A DNA stretch of 64,000 bases from CAIQQQ01 sp037445025 (GTDB lineage Bacteria; Pseudomonadota; Alphaproteobacteria; Acetobacterales; Acetobacteraceae): the NCBI GenBank assembly GCA_037445025.1, contig JBBILI010000010.1:1-64000 (forward strand), given 5' to 3'. A program made the translations under genes and the position numbers. Of this stretch, positions 34,591 through 42,752 are shown piece after piece (the first letter of the stretch is position 1; each line of letters opens with the position of its first letter). The notes under the pieces are model-generated. The model had not been told where the DNA came from and did not search any database. It saw nothing but the letters and a program-made list of their open reading frames with translations.

Positions 34591-36318
34591 TCAGAACCGC
34601 CCGATGACGCGCCAGTAGAACGCCTGCTTCGGGTCCGGCGCCACGTTGGCGCTGGCGCTGAGCGGGCGGCGTGTCAGACGGTTCACGCCTTCGAGGTCGA
34701 CCTCGATCGATTTCGGAAAATACAGCCGAACGCCAAGCCCGTTCGAGCCGAGCCTGGAATTGTGGTCGGTGCGCTGGCTCTGCCAGGTCTCGCCCCAGTC
34801 ATAGAACGTGTAGAACTGCGTGCCGAGATCGAAGCGCTGGTCGAACCAGGGCACGTCGAAGCTGGTGTTGAACTGCGCCTCCAGCGCCGCGGTCAGCGCC
34901 CGGTCGCCGGTGACCTCGCCGGAATAGAAGCCACGGTTGTAGCGCAGCCCGCCGAGATAGAACTCCTCCGAGGAGGGCAGCACATCCGCGCTGTACTGGC
35001 CCGCCACGGTGGACTGCAGCGCGATGGAGCTGGAATCGCCGATGGTGGCCACGGTCTGGGTGCGGGTGGCCTCGGCCGCCACCTTGGTGAAGTCGATCCG
35101 TTCGCCCGGGCGCCCGGCCAGCGAGTCGCCCTGCACCGAACCGCCGAGCCCGAGCACGCCGTGGGAAAGGCGCAGGCTTGCGGTGGTGACGGCGCTGCGG
35201 GTGTCGCCCAGCAGCAGGTCGCGCAGCGCGTAGTCGGCGCCGAGGCGGAACACCCGCAGCCGGTCGCGGCTGGCGTTGATCGGCGGTGTGCCGGTGTCAA
35301 CGCTGCCGTCCATCAGGTCGAAGAACGCCGCGAGGGTGAAGGTCTCCTGGCGCCGGCGGATCACGGGGTAGCTCGCCTCGATGCCGGCGACCGCGGTGTC
35401 GCCGTGATAGCCGATCTGGCCGAGCGAACCCGTGGGATCGGTGGTGCCCTTGCCGGCATACACCTTCACCTTCAGCCCGTAGCTGCCGACGAACAGCTCG
35501 GTGGCGACCTGGCCGAACAGCTCGGTGCTGCGCGCGGTGCTGAAGAACGTGGCGTCGGTGTGCTCGCCGTATTCGGTGAAGCTGTTGGCGCTGATCGAGG
35601 CCAGCGCCTCCTCCGGCCCGGTGCCCCGGTAGCCGCGATTGTCCGCCGTCGCGATGCCGCTGAAGGCGTGGCGCGACACCTGGGCCACCAGGGTCAGCGC
35701 GCCGGGATCGCCCGAGGAGGGCCGCAGCACGGTGCGCATCACAACCCCCGGCACATCTTGCGCCAGCAGCAGCCAGCGCTCCAGGGTGGCGATGTCGAGC
35801 GGGACGGCCTCGACGAGGTGGTTGAGGAAGCGCAGCACCTGCACCCCCGCCGGCCCGATATCGCCGTCGAGCTTCACCTCGACGATGCGGCCCTCGGTGA
35901 CGCCGAACACCAGCCGCCCGCCCGCTTCCAGCGTGGCGCTGACGGCGGTGAACAGATACCCGTCCGCCCGGTAGCGCGCCAGGATCGCGTCGCGCACCTC
36001 CTGTATTTTGGTCTGCTCCACGCTGCCCTTTAGCGGCGCCAGCATCGCCTCGAACGTGCCGGACGGATAGGCGCTGGCTCCGCGCAGCTCGGCGGTGGCC
36101 ACCGCGACGGTCACGCCCGGCAGCGCCGTGTTCAGCGGCTGCGGCGCCGGCGTCTGCAGGCCCGGCGCCACGTTCGGCGCAGCCTGGGGCAGCACGCGCT
36201 GCAGCGGCGAGCCCTGCGGCACGACGGACAGTGGCGACGTCTGGCTCCGGGCCGGCGCCGTCATCAGCAACAACCCTGTAACGATCCCCGTGACGGAAAC
36301 CCTGTTGTTCAACTTCAT
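34591..36318 (-). CDS. two-partner secretion outer-membrane transporter (TpsB, ShlB/FhaC/HecB family)
   Basis: A 575-aa outer-membrane protein. The signal peptide is residues 1-25 (ARS|Q). The POTRA region (about 75-230) contains LEAGGRLVFGVTEGRIVEV and is followed by a 16-strand-type barrel rich in alternating hydrophobic residues. The barrel has the family's FYLGGLRYNRGFYSGEVTGD and a C-terminal aromatic ending VIGRF, typical for Bam-mediated insertion. The start is ATG 36318, beginning MKLNNRVS; the frame stays open far upstream but only opposite the FHA gene. It exports the large exoprotein encoded 60 bp downstream. First gene of the tpsB-tpsA-CHAT-kinase series. Confidence 0.9.
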   Translation of the reverse strand: MKLNNRVSVTGIVTGLLLMTAPARSQTSPLSVVPQGSPLQRVLPQAAPNVAPGLQTPAPQPLNTALPGVTVAVATAELRGASAYPSGTFEAMLAPLKGSVEQTKIQEVRDAILARYRADGYLFTAVSATLEAGGRLVFGVTEGRIVEVKLDGDIGPAGVQVLRFLNHLVEAVPLDIATLERWLLLAQDVPGVVMRTVLRPSSGDPGALTLVAQVSRHAFSGIATADNRGYRGTGPEEALASISANSFTEYGEHTDATFFSTARSTELFGQVATELFVGSYGLKVKVYAGKGTTDPTGSLGQIGYHGDTAVAGIEASYPVIRRRQETFTLAAFFDLMDGSVDTGTPPINASRDRLRVFRLGADYALRDLLLGDTRSAVTTASLRLSHGVLGLGGSVQGDSLAGRPGERIDFTKVAAEATRTQTVATIGDSSSIALQSTVAGQYSADVLPSSEEFYLGGLRYNRGFYSGEVTGDRALTAALEAQFNTSFDVPWFDQRFDLGTQFYTFYDWGETWQSQRTDHNSRLGSNGLGVRLYFPKSIEVDLEGVNRLTRRPLSASANVAPDPKQAFYWRVIGRF

Positions 36319-36684
36319 TCGTGGCCCTGCTCCGGGCAGTTCATCGATTTGGCCGCGCCGCAGAACTGCACCCTGCGCCGAGTCTCTCAAAAACTGCATA
36401 TCACCGCAATTCCATGTCCACCATGGTATTTTGTTGCCGCCCAGATCACATTCCGCGCAACATCGCGGGAACGACACCGTCGCTCCAATGATGCCGCCGA
36501 GAAGCGGGATGTTGATCGCAGAGCCGTCAAGGCCGGGCTTGGCGCGCGCGCAATGCTGAGGCAAGATTCTATTTTGGAGTGCTTGGCGTGCAATGAGTCT
36601 CTTGCCCTCGCACCGATCACCGCATCCGAAACAAGAAGCCAGAACACCAGCAATGGACCTCCCGAAGCGGATCGGCGCCCCGCC
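36319..36684. promoter_or_regulatory. 366-bp divergent intergenic region between tpsB and the FHA gene
   Basis: Both flanking operons start from here, so it must hold at least two promoters. It is less GC-rich than its surroundings, with short A/T tracts near 36425 (GGTATTTTGTTG) and 36566-36576 (ATTCTATTTTG). I found no convincing -35/-10 pair, sigma-54 site or operator palindrome and no supported gene. Confidence 0.4.
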
Positions 36685-37665
36685 ATGAAGCTGACCCTCA
36701 CCCTCACCCTCACCGGCAGCGCCGTGGCGCCTGAACAACGCAGCCTGGAAGCGGGGCAGATCTCCATCGGCCGCGGTCCGGAGAATGACTGGGTGCTGCC
36801 CGATCCCGAACGGCTGCTCTCCAAGCGCCATTGCGTCATCGGGCTGCGGCCGCAGGGCTGGCTGGTGGCCGACATGTCGCGCAACGGCACCTATCTCAAC
36901 GAGGCCGAGGCCCCGATCGGGCTCGGTCGCGTCGAGCGGCTGCAGGATGGCGACCGTCTGCGCCTGGGCGGCTACCAGTTGCGGCTGCGGCTTGAAGCCC
37001 TGGCGCGGACCGGGCCGGCCGAAGCGGCGATGCCGGCGGACGCGACCCAGGTGGTGGCGCCCGCCGCGCCGGCGCTGCAAGCCGCCGATCCGCTGGAGGC
37101 GTTCCTGCGCGGTGCCGGGATCGGCTCCGCCCGTCCGGCCGATCCGGCGGCCGCGATGCAGCGCGTGGGGGCGGCGTTCCGTGCCGCGGTCATCGGCCTG
37201 CGTCAGACGCTGGCCGCCCGCACCGCGGTGAAAGGGGCGTTTCGCATCGACAGCACCATGATCCGCGCCCGCGGCAACAACCCGCTGAAATTCGCCGCCG
37301 GCGACGACCAGGCGGTGCTCTCCCTCGTGCTGGCCGACCGCAGCTCCGACCTGCCGGCCGAACAGGCGATCAGCGAGGCGCTGCGCGACATCCGCCACCA
37401 CGAACTCGCCACCATGGCCGCGATGCAAACCGCGGTGCGCGCCCTGCTGCGCCGGCTCGACCCGGCGAGGCTGCGCGAGGAAGGCGAGCGGACCGGCGGT
37501 CTGCTGCCCGCCCAGCGCCGCGCCCGCGCCTTCGAGCTGTTCGAGAAGCTGCACACCGAGCTCGGCCATGCGCTGGCCGATGATTTCGACACGGTGTTCG
37601 GCACACCCTTCGCCGAGGCCTACGACCACGCCCTGGCTGACATCGCAGCGCGCGAGGACCGATGA
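36685..37665 (+). CDS. FHA-domain protein, type VI TagH/Fha1-like
   Basis: A 326-aa cytoplasmic protein. The N-terminal FHA domain (about 20-105) has the phosphothreonine-binding residues: GR (29-30), SKRH (46-49) and NGT (67-69). A Pro/Ala linker leads to a C-terminal domain with AFRIDSTMIRARGNNPLKFA and ELFEKLHTELGHALADDFD, which I recognise as the conserved C-terminal region of type VI TagH proteins. In T6SS threonine-phosphorylation pathways, the FHA protein is phosphorylated by PpkA, dephosphorylated by PppA, and then switches the machine on. Here TagF overlaps its stop by ATGA, and a PP2C gene follows. ATG 36685 gives a start immediately before the FHA fold. Confidence 0.85.
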   Translation: MKLTLTLTLTGSAVAPEQRSLEAGQISIGRGPENDWVLPDPERLLSKRHCVIGLRPQGWLVADMSRNGTYLNEAEAPIGLGRVERLQDGDRLRLGGYQLRLRLEALARTGPAEAAMPADATQVVAPAAPALQAADPLEAFLRGAGIGSARPADPAAAMQRVGAAFRAAVIGLRQTLAARTAVKGAFRIDSTMIRARGNNPLKFAAGDDQAVLSLVLADRSSDLPAEQAISEALRDIRHHELATMAAMQTAVRALLRRLDPARLREEGERTGGLLPAQRRARAFELFEKLHTELGHALADDFDTVFGTPFAEAYDHALADIAAREDR

Positions 37666-38237
37666 GCGACACCGCCGGCGCCGGCCCCTGCGGCTTCTAC
37701 GGCAAGATCCCCACCCGCGGCGATTTCGTCCGCGCCGGCCTGCCGCGCAGCTTCGTCGACCCCTGGGATGCCTGGCTGCAATCCGTGCTCGCCGGCGCGC
37801 GCCAGCGTCTGGCCGCGGCGTGGGAGCCCGCCTGGATGGAGGCACCGGTCTGGCGCTTTCAGCTCCCTGCCGGGATCTGCGGTCCCGATCCCGTGGTCGG
37901 CGTGTTCATGCCCAGCGTCGACCGCGCCGGACGGCTGTTCCCGCTCACCTTCGCCCATATGGCGCCGCTGCGCGCGGCAGCCGACTGGCTCGACCGGGCC
38001 GCCGCCGCCGGCATCGCCGCCCTCGAGCACGATCTTGACCCGCAGTCGCTGGCGGCCCGACTGGAGGACCCCCTGCCCTTCGACGCCGGGCGCGTTTCAG
38101 CGCCCGACCCGCTGGGGCAAGGCTGCCACTGGTGGACCGAGGGCGCCCCGCGTGTGCCGGCCGCCCGTTTCACCACCCCGGCCCTGCCGGACGCCGCCCT
38201 GTTCGCCCGCATGCTTGACGCCACCGATCCGTCCTGA
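37662..38237 (+). CDS. tagF: TagF (ImpM) family type VI secretion-associated protein
   Basis: A 191-aa cytoplasmic protein with the TagF/DUF2094 pattern: GFYGKIPTRGDFVRAGLP near the N-terminus, DPWDAWLQ, and GVFMPSVDRAGRLFPLT. TagF is known as a post-translational repressor of type VI secretion, acting through the FHA protein, and in some species it is fused to PppA. Here it overlaps the FHA gene by 4 bp and is 25 bp upstream of the PP2C gene, so the three genes form one operon. Its presence without any type VI structural gene in the window is the odd feature. Confidence 0.87.
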   Translation: MSDTAGAGPCGFYGKIPTRGDFVRAGLPRSFVDPWDAWLQSVLAGARQRLAAAWEPAWMEAPVWRFQLPAGICGPDPVVGVFMPSVDRAGRLFPLTFAHMAPLRAAADWLDRAAAAGIAALEHDLDPQSLAARLEDPLPFDAGRVSAPDPLGQGCHWWTEGAPRVPAARFTTPALPDAALFARMLDATDPS

Positions 38238-38262
38238 CGCCTGTCCAAAGGAGTTGCCCGCG

Positions 38263-38979
38263 ATGCGTTTCCGGTCCTGGTCGACCACCCATACCGGCGC
38301 CGTGCGCGCGCACAACGAGGACCGCCTGGTCGATCGCCCCGCACTTGGCCTGTGGGCGGTGGCCGACGGCGCCGGCGGCCACCAGGCCGGCGAGGTCGCC
38401 TCGGGCATGATCGCCGACACGCTCGACGCGATTCCGGCGGGCACCGCCGCCGCCGGGCTGCTGGCCGAGGTGCGCACCCGCATCGGCCAGGCCCATCTCG
38501 ACCTGTGCGCCGAGGCCGCAAGGCGGGGCCCGCGCACCGTCATCGCCTCCACCGTGGTGGTGCTGATCGCCACCGAGACGCATTTCGCCTGCCTCTGGGC
38601 CGGCGACAGCCGCGCCTATCTGCTGCGCGACGGCGAGATGCAGCAGATCAGCCGCGACCACAGCCTGGTGCAGGAGCTCGTCGACAGCGGCGCGCTGAAG
38701 CCGGAGGACGCCGAGGGGCACCCGCACGCCAACATCATCACACGCGCCGTGGGCGCCGACAGCGACAGCTTCGAGCTCGACAAGGTCTCAGGGCCGCTGC
38801 AGCCGGGCGACCGCTTCCTGCTGTGCAGCGACGGGCTGTGCAAGACCTTGTCCGACCCGGATATCGCGCATTATCTGGCGGAGGCGGACAGCATGATCAC
38901 TGAGCGGCTGATCGCGGCGGCGCTGGCGCGGCAGGTGAATGACAATGTGACGGCGGTGGCGGTAGAGGTTGTAGAGTAA
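38263..38979 (+). CDS. PP2C-family Ser/Thr phosphatase (PppA/Stp type)
   Basis: A 238-aa metal-dependent phosphatase. Motifs in order are AHNEDR (16-21, metal ligand), VADGAGGHQAGE (33-44), WAGDSRAYLLR, LLCSDGLCKTL and the C-terminal VNDNVTAVAVE. All expected aspartates are present. AAGGAG precedes ATG 38263. It should reverse phosphorylation by the kinase encoded at 19747-21771, most obviously on the adjacent FHA protein. The gene ends just before a two-hairpin terminator. Confidence 0.9.
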   Translation: MRFRSWSTTHTGAVRAHNEDRLVDRPALGLWAVADGAGGHQAGEVASGMIADTLDAIPAGTAAAGLLAEVRTRIGQAHLDLCAEAARRGPRTVIASTVVVLIATETHFACLWAGDSRAYLLRDGEMQQISRDHSLVQELVDSGALKPEDAEGHPHANIITRAVGADSDSFELDKVSGPLQPGDRFLLCSDGLCKTLSDPDIAHYLAEADSMITERLIAAALARQVNDNVTAVAVEVVE

Positions 38980-38986
38980 AGCAAGT

Positions 38987-39099
38987 GGTTCTTTTTTGAA
39001 AAAAGTACCAAAAAACTTTTTTCCGCTGTCGCTGCTCTTTCCGGAAAGATACGTGATAGCGATAGAGAAGTCTTTTGCTTCTTTTTTTCAGAAAAGAAG
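38987..39099. terminator. bidirectional two-hairpin terminator repeat (family T, diverged)
   Basis: Hairpin B (38987-39009) and hairpin A (39078-39099), each with one mismatch, have the same spacing as the copy at 19625 but a different spacer. It sits between the convergent PP2C and acyl-CoA ligase genes; the ligase's last codons run into hairpin A. Confidence 0.68.
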
Positions 39100-40719
39100 T
39101 CCTTGCCTTACTTTTACCTTCAGCTCCCGCAGATCAAACGCCGTCCCATCCCGCACCGCCTGGGCGGCCAGCGCCTTGATGTCGCCGCGCGCCAGCTTCC
39201 GCGTCGCAGACAGCGGCAGGCTCGCCACGAACGCCACATGGCCCGGCAGCTTGTGATAGGCGAGATCCGCCGCACAGGCGCGCATGATGCGCGCGGCCAG
39301 CGCCGCATCCGGCGGCGGCGCATCGGCGCTGCGGATGATGAAGGCGAACACCTCCTCGCCGCGCAGCTCGTCCGCCACCGGGGTGACGGCGGTGGCCTCG
39401 ACCTCGGGCAGACGGTGCAGCACCGTCTCGACCTCGAGCACCGCGATGTTCTCGCCGCTGCGGCGGACGATGCTCTTCTTGCGGTCGAAGAAATACAGCA
39501 GCCCGTCCGGCTCGGCGCGGACATAGTCGCCGGTGTGGAACCAGCCGCCCTCCCAGGCCGCCGCGGTGGCGGCTGCGTCGTTCAGGTAGCCGCTGAAGAA
39601 GCCGGCGCGCGGGTCGGGCCCTGCGGCGCGGACCAGGAGTTCGCCGGGCCGGCCGTCGGTGATCGGGACGCTGGTGTCGTCGACGATTTTGTACTCCATA
39701 CCCTCGGCGGGGCGGCCGATGCAGCGGGCGGGGTAGCCGGCGGGCTCGCGCGCGGTGGTGGTGGCGGCGGCACCGCCGGTTTCGGTCATCGCCCAGGCGT
39801 CGACGATCGGCAGGCGGAAGCGGGATTCGAACTGGGCGCGGTGGCCGACATCGACCGAGGGGGCGAAGGCGAAGCGGGCGACGTGGCGCTGCTCGGCCTC
39901 GTGGGGCGGCAGGCGGAGCAGGATGGCGGGGATGACGCCGAGGCAGTGCACCATGGTGGCGCCGCTGTCGGCCACGCTGTCCCACCAGGTGCCGGCGTGG
40001 AAGCGGTCGAGCGGGACGATTGTGCCGCCGATCGCCATCATGCCGACGGCGCTGCAGCCGAGCGCGTTCATGTGGAACATCGGCAGCGGCGTGAGGTTGA
40101 TCTCGGGGCCGCCCGAGAGCGCGGCGATGCCGCCCTGGCCGTGGAACCAGGCGGCGACCTGCAGGAAATAGCGGTTGGAGAGCAGGCAGCCCTTCGGCTT
40201 GCCGGTGCTGCCGGAGGTGAACAGCAGGGCACATTCGTCGGATTGTCGGGGGGATTGGCCGCTGATCTCGCCCTGGTGCGCGGGCAGCTTTGCGCCGTGT
40301 TCGATGACCCGGCAGGGCAGCGCGGCGGCGCGGAGCCGGGCGATGTGGTCGGTGGCCGCGATGAGGGTCTGGGTGCCGGCGAGGGTGAGCTGGAAGGCAA
40401 GCTCGTCGGGCCGCAGATCGGCGTTGAGCGGGACGATGGCGGCGCCGAGCGCGTTCAGGGCCAGCCAGTGCAGGAAGAATTCGGGGCGGTTGCCGAGCAT
40501 GAGGGCGACGCGGGCGCCTCGGCCGTAGCCGGCTTCGGTATACGCGGTCGTGAGCGTGGCGACTGTCGCGGCGACGTCGCCATAGGGGAGGCTGAAGCCG
40601 TGCGGGGCATAGGGCAGTGCCGCGCTGGCGGGGGCGGCGAGGAAGGGTCTGTCCGGGCTGCGTGCGGCGGATCGGGCGAAGGCGTCGAAGGGCGAGGTGA
40701 ACCGCGAAAGCATGTCCAT
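39088..40719 (-). CDS. AMP-forming acyl-CoA synthetase (CaiC/long-chain ligase-like)
   Basis: A 543-aa ANL-superfamily enzyme that would activate a carboxylic acid to its CoA thioester through an acyl-adenylate. It shows the P-loop LLFTSGSTGKPKG (166-178), the A5-like AMTETGG, WFHTGDYVRAEPDG and the hinge FFDRKKSIVRRSGENIA. The catalytic C-terminal lysine region SATRKLARGDIKAL is present. The substrate cannot be deduced. ATG 40719 or 40713 are possible starts. It is divergent from the aldolase/NTF2-like/GMC operon, with which it may share a pathway. The C-terminal residues are encoded inside the repeat hairpin at 39078-39099. Confidence 0.87.
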   Translation of the reverse strand: MDMLSRFTSPFDAFARSAARSPDRPFLAAPASAALPYAPHGFSLPYGDVAATVATLTTAYTEAGYGRGARVALMLGNRPEFFLHWLALNALGAAIVPLNADLRPDELAFQLTLAGTQTLIAATDHIARLRAAALPCRVIEHGAKLPAHQGEISGQSPRQSDECALLFTSGSTGKPKGCLLSNRYFLQVAAWFHGQGGIAALSGGPEINLTPLPMFHMNALGCSAVGMMAIGGTIVPLDRFHAGTWWDSVADSGATMVHCLGVIPAILLRLPPHEAEQRHVARFAFAPSVDVGHRAQFESRFRLPIVDAWAMTETGGAAATTTAREPAGYPARCIGRPAEGMEYKIVDDTSVPITDGRPGELLVRAAGPDPRAGFFSGYLNDAAATAAAWEGGWFHTGDYVRAEPDGLLYFFDRKKSIVRRSGENIAVLEVETVLHRLPEVEATAVTPVADELRGEEVFAFIIRSADAPPPDAALAARIMRACAADLAYHKLPGHVAFVASLPLSATRKLARGDIKALAAQAVRDGTAFDLRELKVKVRQGLLF

Positions 40720-40864
40720 GGCAGGCCCGTCTCCATCCGTCATAGAAATTGGTTTAGACGTAAAATATCCTGGTCGCCAAGGGATGCACGATGCGAGGAG
40801 ATGTGCTGTCCTGCTGCCTGCTTTCCGTGGCCTGGATGTCACCCTCCCTCTGCAGGAGACCGAC

Positions 40865-41647
40865 GTGAACGTGATCGCCCCCATCGCACCGATGAAGCCT
40901 GCGTCCTGCTCCGAGGAGGAATGGGCGCTGCGCCAGCAGCTGGCGGATGCCTATCACCTGATCGACTATCTCGGCTGGACCGAGACGATCTTCAACCACA
41001 TGTCGGTGCGGGTGCCGGGCTCGGCGGGGGCGTATCTGATCAACCCGTTCGGGCTGAACTATGACGAGGTGACGCCGGAGAACCTGCTCAAGATCAACCA
41101 GGCGGGGGAGAAGGTGGAGCCGTCGGAGTATCCGGCCAATCCCGCCGGGTTCGCGCTGCACAGCGTGATCCATGCCGCACGGGAGGATGCGCATTGCGTC
41201 ATCCACACCCACACCACCGCGGTGTCGGCCATCGCGATGAAGCGGGCCGGGTTCGGGCATGACGATTTCTACGGGGCGCAGCTGTGGGGGCGGGTGGCGT
41301 ATCACGCGTTCGAGGGCATCACGCTGTTCGCCGACGAGAAGGAGCGGATGCTGGCGAGCCTGGGCGACAAGCATGTGCTGGTGCTGCGCAACCATGGCGT
41401 GGCGGTGTGCGAGTCCACGATCAGCCGGACGTTCTTTCTGCTGTGGATCGTGCAGCGGGCCGCGGAGATCCAGACGCTGGCGCTGTCGATGGCGGGCGAC
41501 AACGTGGCGCTGCCGGACACGATCAGCCAGCGCTGTGCCGATTTGGCGGGGCAGCTGGTGGCGCATGGCAACTTCGCGGACAAATGGTTTGCCGCCATGG
41601 TGCGCAAGTCGCGTCAATATCGGCGCAACCAGGGGCTGGATGCTTGA
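40865..41647 (+). CDS. class II aldolase/adducin family protein
   Basis: A 260-aa cytoplasmic metal-dependent aldolase-like or decarboxylase-like protein. Expected zinc-binding histidines are at 114 and 116 (IHTHTTA) and 177 (LRNHGVA). GYLGWTETIFNHMSVR-type N-terminal residues match the fuculose-phosphate aldolase/adducin head domain. The start is GTG 40865, six bases after AGGAGA and reading VNVIAPIAPM; the frame continues upstream but without a ribosome site. The stop overlaps the ATG of the next gene. Substrates of this family range from sugar phosphates to hydroxy acids. Confidence 0.85.
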   Translation: MNVIAPIAPMKPASCSEEEWALRQQLADAYHLIDYLGWTETIFNHMSVRVPGSAGAYLINPFGLNYDEVTPENLLKINQAGEKVEPSEYPANPAGFALHSVIHAAREDAHCVIHTHTTAVSAIAMKRAGFGHDDFYGAQLWGRVAYHAFEGITLFADEKERMLASLGDKHVLVLRNHGVAVCESTISRTFFLLWIVQRAAEIQTLALSMAGDNVALPDTISQRCADLAGQLVAHGNFADKWFAAMVRKSRQYRRNQGLDA

Positions 41648-42747
41648 TGATGTCACGGCGTGATGCGGATGAGGCCGAGGTCGGCGCCTTGGCGGTGCTG
41701 AATGTCGAGAAGCATGACTTCACCGAGCTCACGCCGAGCAATCGGGCGCGGGTGCAGGGGATGCGGGGGTTCGATGCGGATTATACCGACATCGTCGACT
41801 ACATCATCCGCTGCACCCACAAGATCTGGGACGAGAAGAACGTTGGGCTGATCTATTCGCACTACACGCATAACTGTGTGGTCTACAGCTCGATGGGGAC
41901 CACGCATTCGCGCGAGGAGGTGGTGCGCGGGACAGTGCAGCGGATTGCCGAGTATCCGGAGCGGCGCGGCCTGGCGTCGCAGGTGATCTGGCGGGGCGAC
42001 GATGAGGCGGGGTTCTATACCTCGCATCTCGGCACCAGCGTGGGGCGGCATACTGCGTATGGGCCCTATGGCGCGCCCACGGGCAAGACGTTCTACACGC
42101 GCACCATCGCCGACTGCATGATCTACGAGAACAAGATCTATCGGGAATGGCTGGTGCGGGACACCGCGGCGATGCTGCGGTGCCTCGGCATCGATCTGGA
42201 TGAGACGGCCACGAAGACCGCGGCGGCGCAGGCGGCGCGGGGCCTGACGGCGCCGGTGCTGGGGGATTCCGGGCGGCTGCTGGGGCAGAACCCCCCGGCC
42301 GCGCTGCCGGATCTTTCGATTGCGCACACCGACATCGAGGCGGAGACGCTGACCTGGCTGCACAAGGTCTATAACGGGCGGATGTTCGGCATGCTGCGCG
42401 ATGTCTATGCCAGCACCATCATCTGGCACGGGCCTTCGATGCGCGACATGTTCGGGCTGGCGCAGGTGATCAACCAGGCGATCGCGTTCATCGCCATGAT
42501 CCCGGACGGGACCTGGACGACACAGCACGTGTGCTCGGTGCCGTGCAACGAGGGGGGCGTGAAGGTGGCGGTGCGGTGGACGCTGGAGGGGCATCACACC
42601 GGCTATGGGATGCTCGGCGCGCCGACGGGCAAGCCGCTGTATGTGCTCGGGATGTCGCATTTCCATGTGGTCGACGGGCGAGTGGTGGAGGAGTGGATGC
42701 TGTTCGACGAGCTGGCGCTGCGGGTGCAGACGAAGCTTCCGGCCTGA
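41647..42747 (+). CDS. double NTF2/SnoaL-like domain protein
   Basis: A 366-aa protein made of two similar halves: about 40-170 and 225-360. Each half ends in the same type of hairpin, YGAPTGKTFYTRTIADCMIYENKIYREW in the first and LGAPTGKPLYVLGMSHFHVV in the second (quoted in part). Each contains a helix-strand pattern of SnoaL-like polyketide cyclase or hydratase folds, with histidines lining the expected pocket. It is probably an internal duplication. The family includes small-molecule isomerases, dehydratases and hydrolases. It starts at ATG 41647 within the aldolase stop and is followed 5 bp later by the GMC oxidoreductase start. Confidence 0.78.
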   Translation: MMSRRDADEAEVGALAVLNVEKHDFTELTPSNRARVQGMRGFDADYTDIVDYIIRCTHKIWDEKNVGLIYSHYTHNCVVYSSMGTTHSREEVVRGTVQRIAEYPERRGLASQVIWRGDDEAGFYTSHLGTSVGRHTAYGPYGAPTGKTFYTRTIADCMIYENKIYREWLVRDTAAMLRCLGIDLDETATKTAAAQAARGLTAPVLGDSGRLLGQNPPAALPDLSIAHTDIEAETLTWLHKVYNGRMFGMLRDVYASTIIWHGPSMRDMFGLAQVINQAIAFIAMIPDGTWTTQHVCSVPCNEGGVKVAVRWTLEGHHTGYGMLGAPTGKPLYVLGMSHFHVVDGRVVEEWMLFDELALRVQTKLPA

Positions 42748-42752
42748 GCGGC

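Noticed and set aside
36319..37845. Extension of the tpsB frame upstream over the FHA and TagF genes
   Set aside because: The extension is Arg/Gly/His-rich low-complexity text antisense to well-supported genes; the true start at 36318 gives a proper signal peptide.
36685..38979. A complete type VI secretion system
   Set aside because: Only TagH-like, TagF, kinase and phosphatase genes are seen; no tss core gene, Hcp, VgrG or ClpV in the window.
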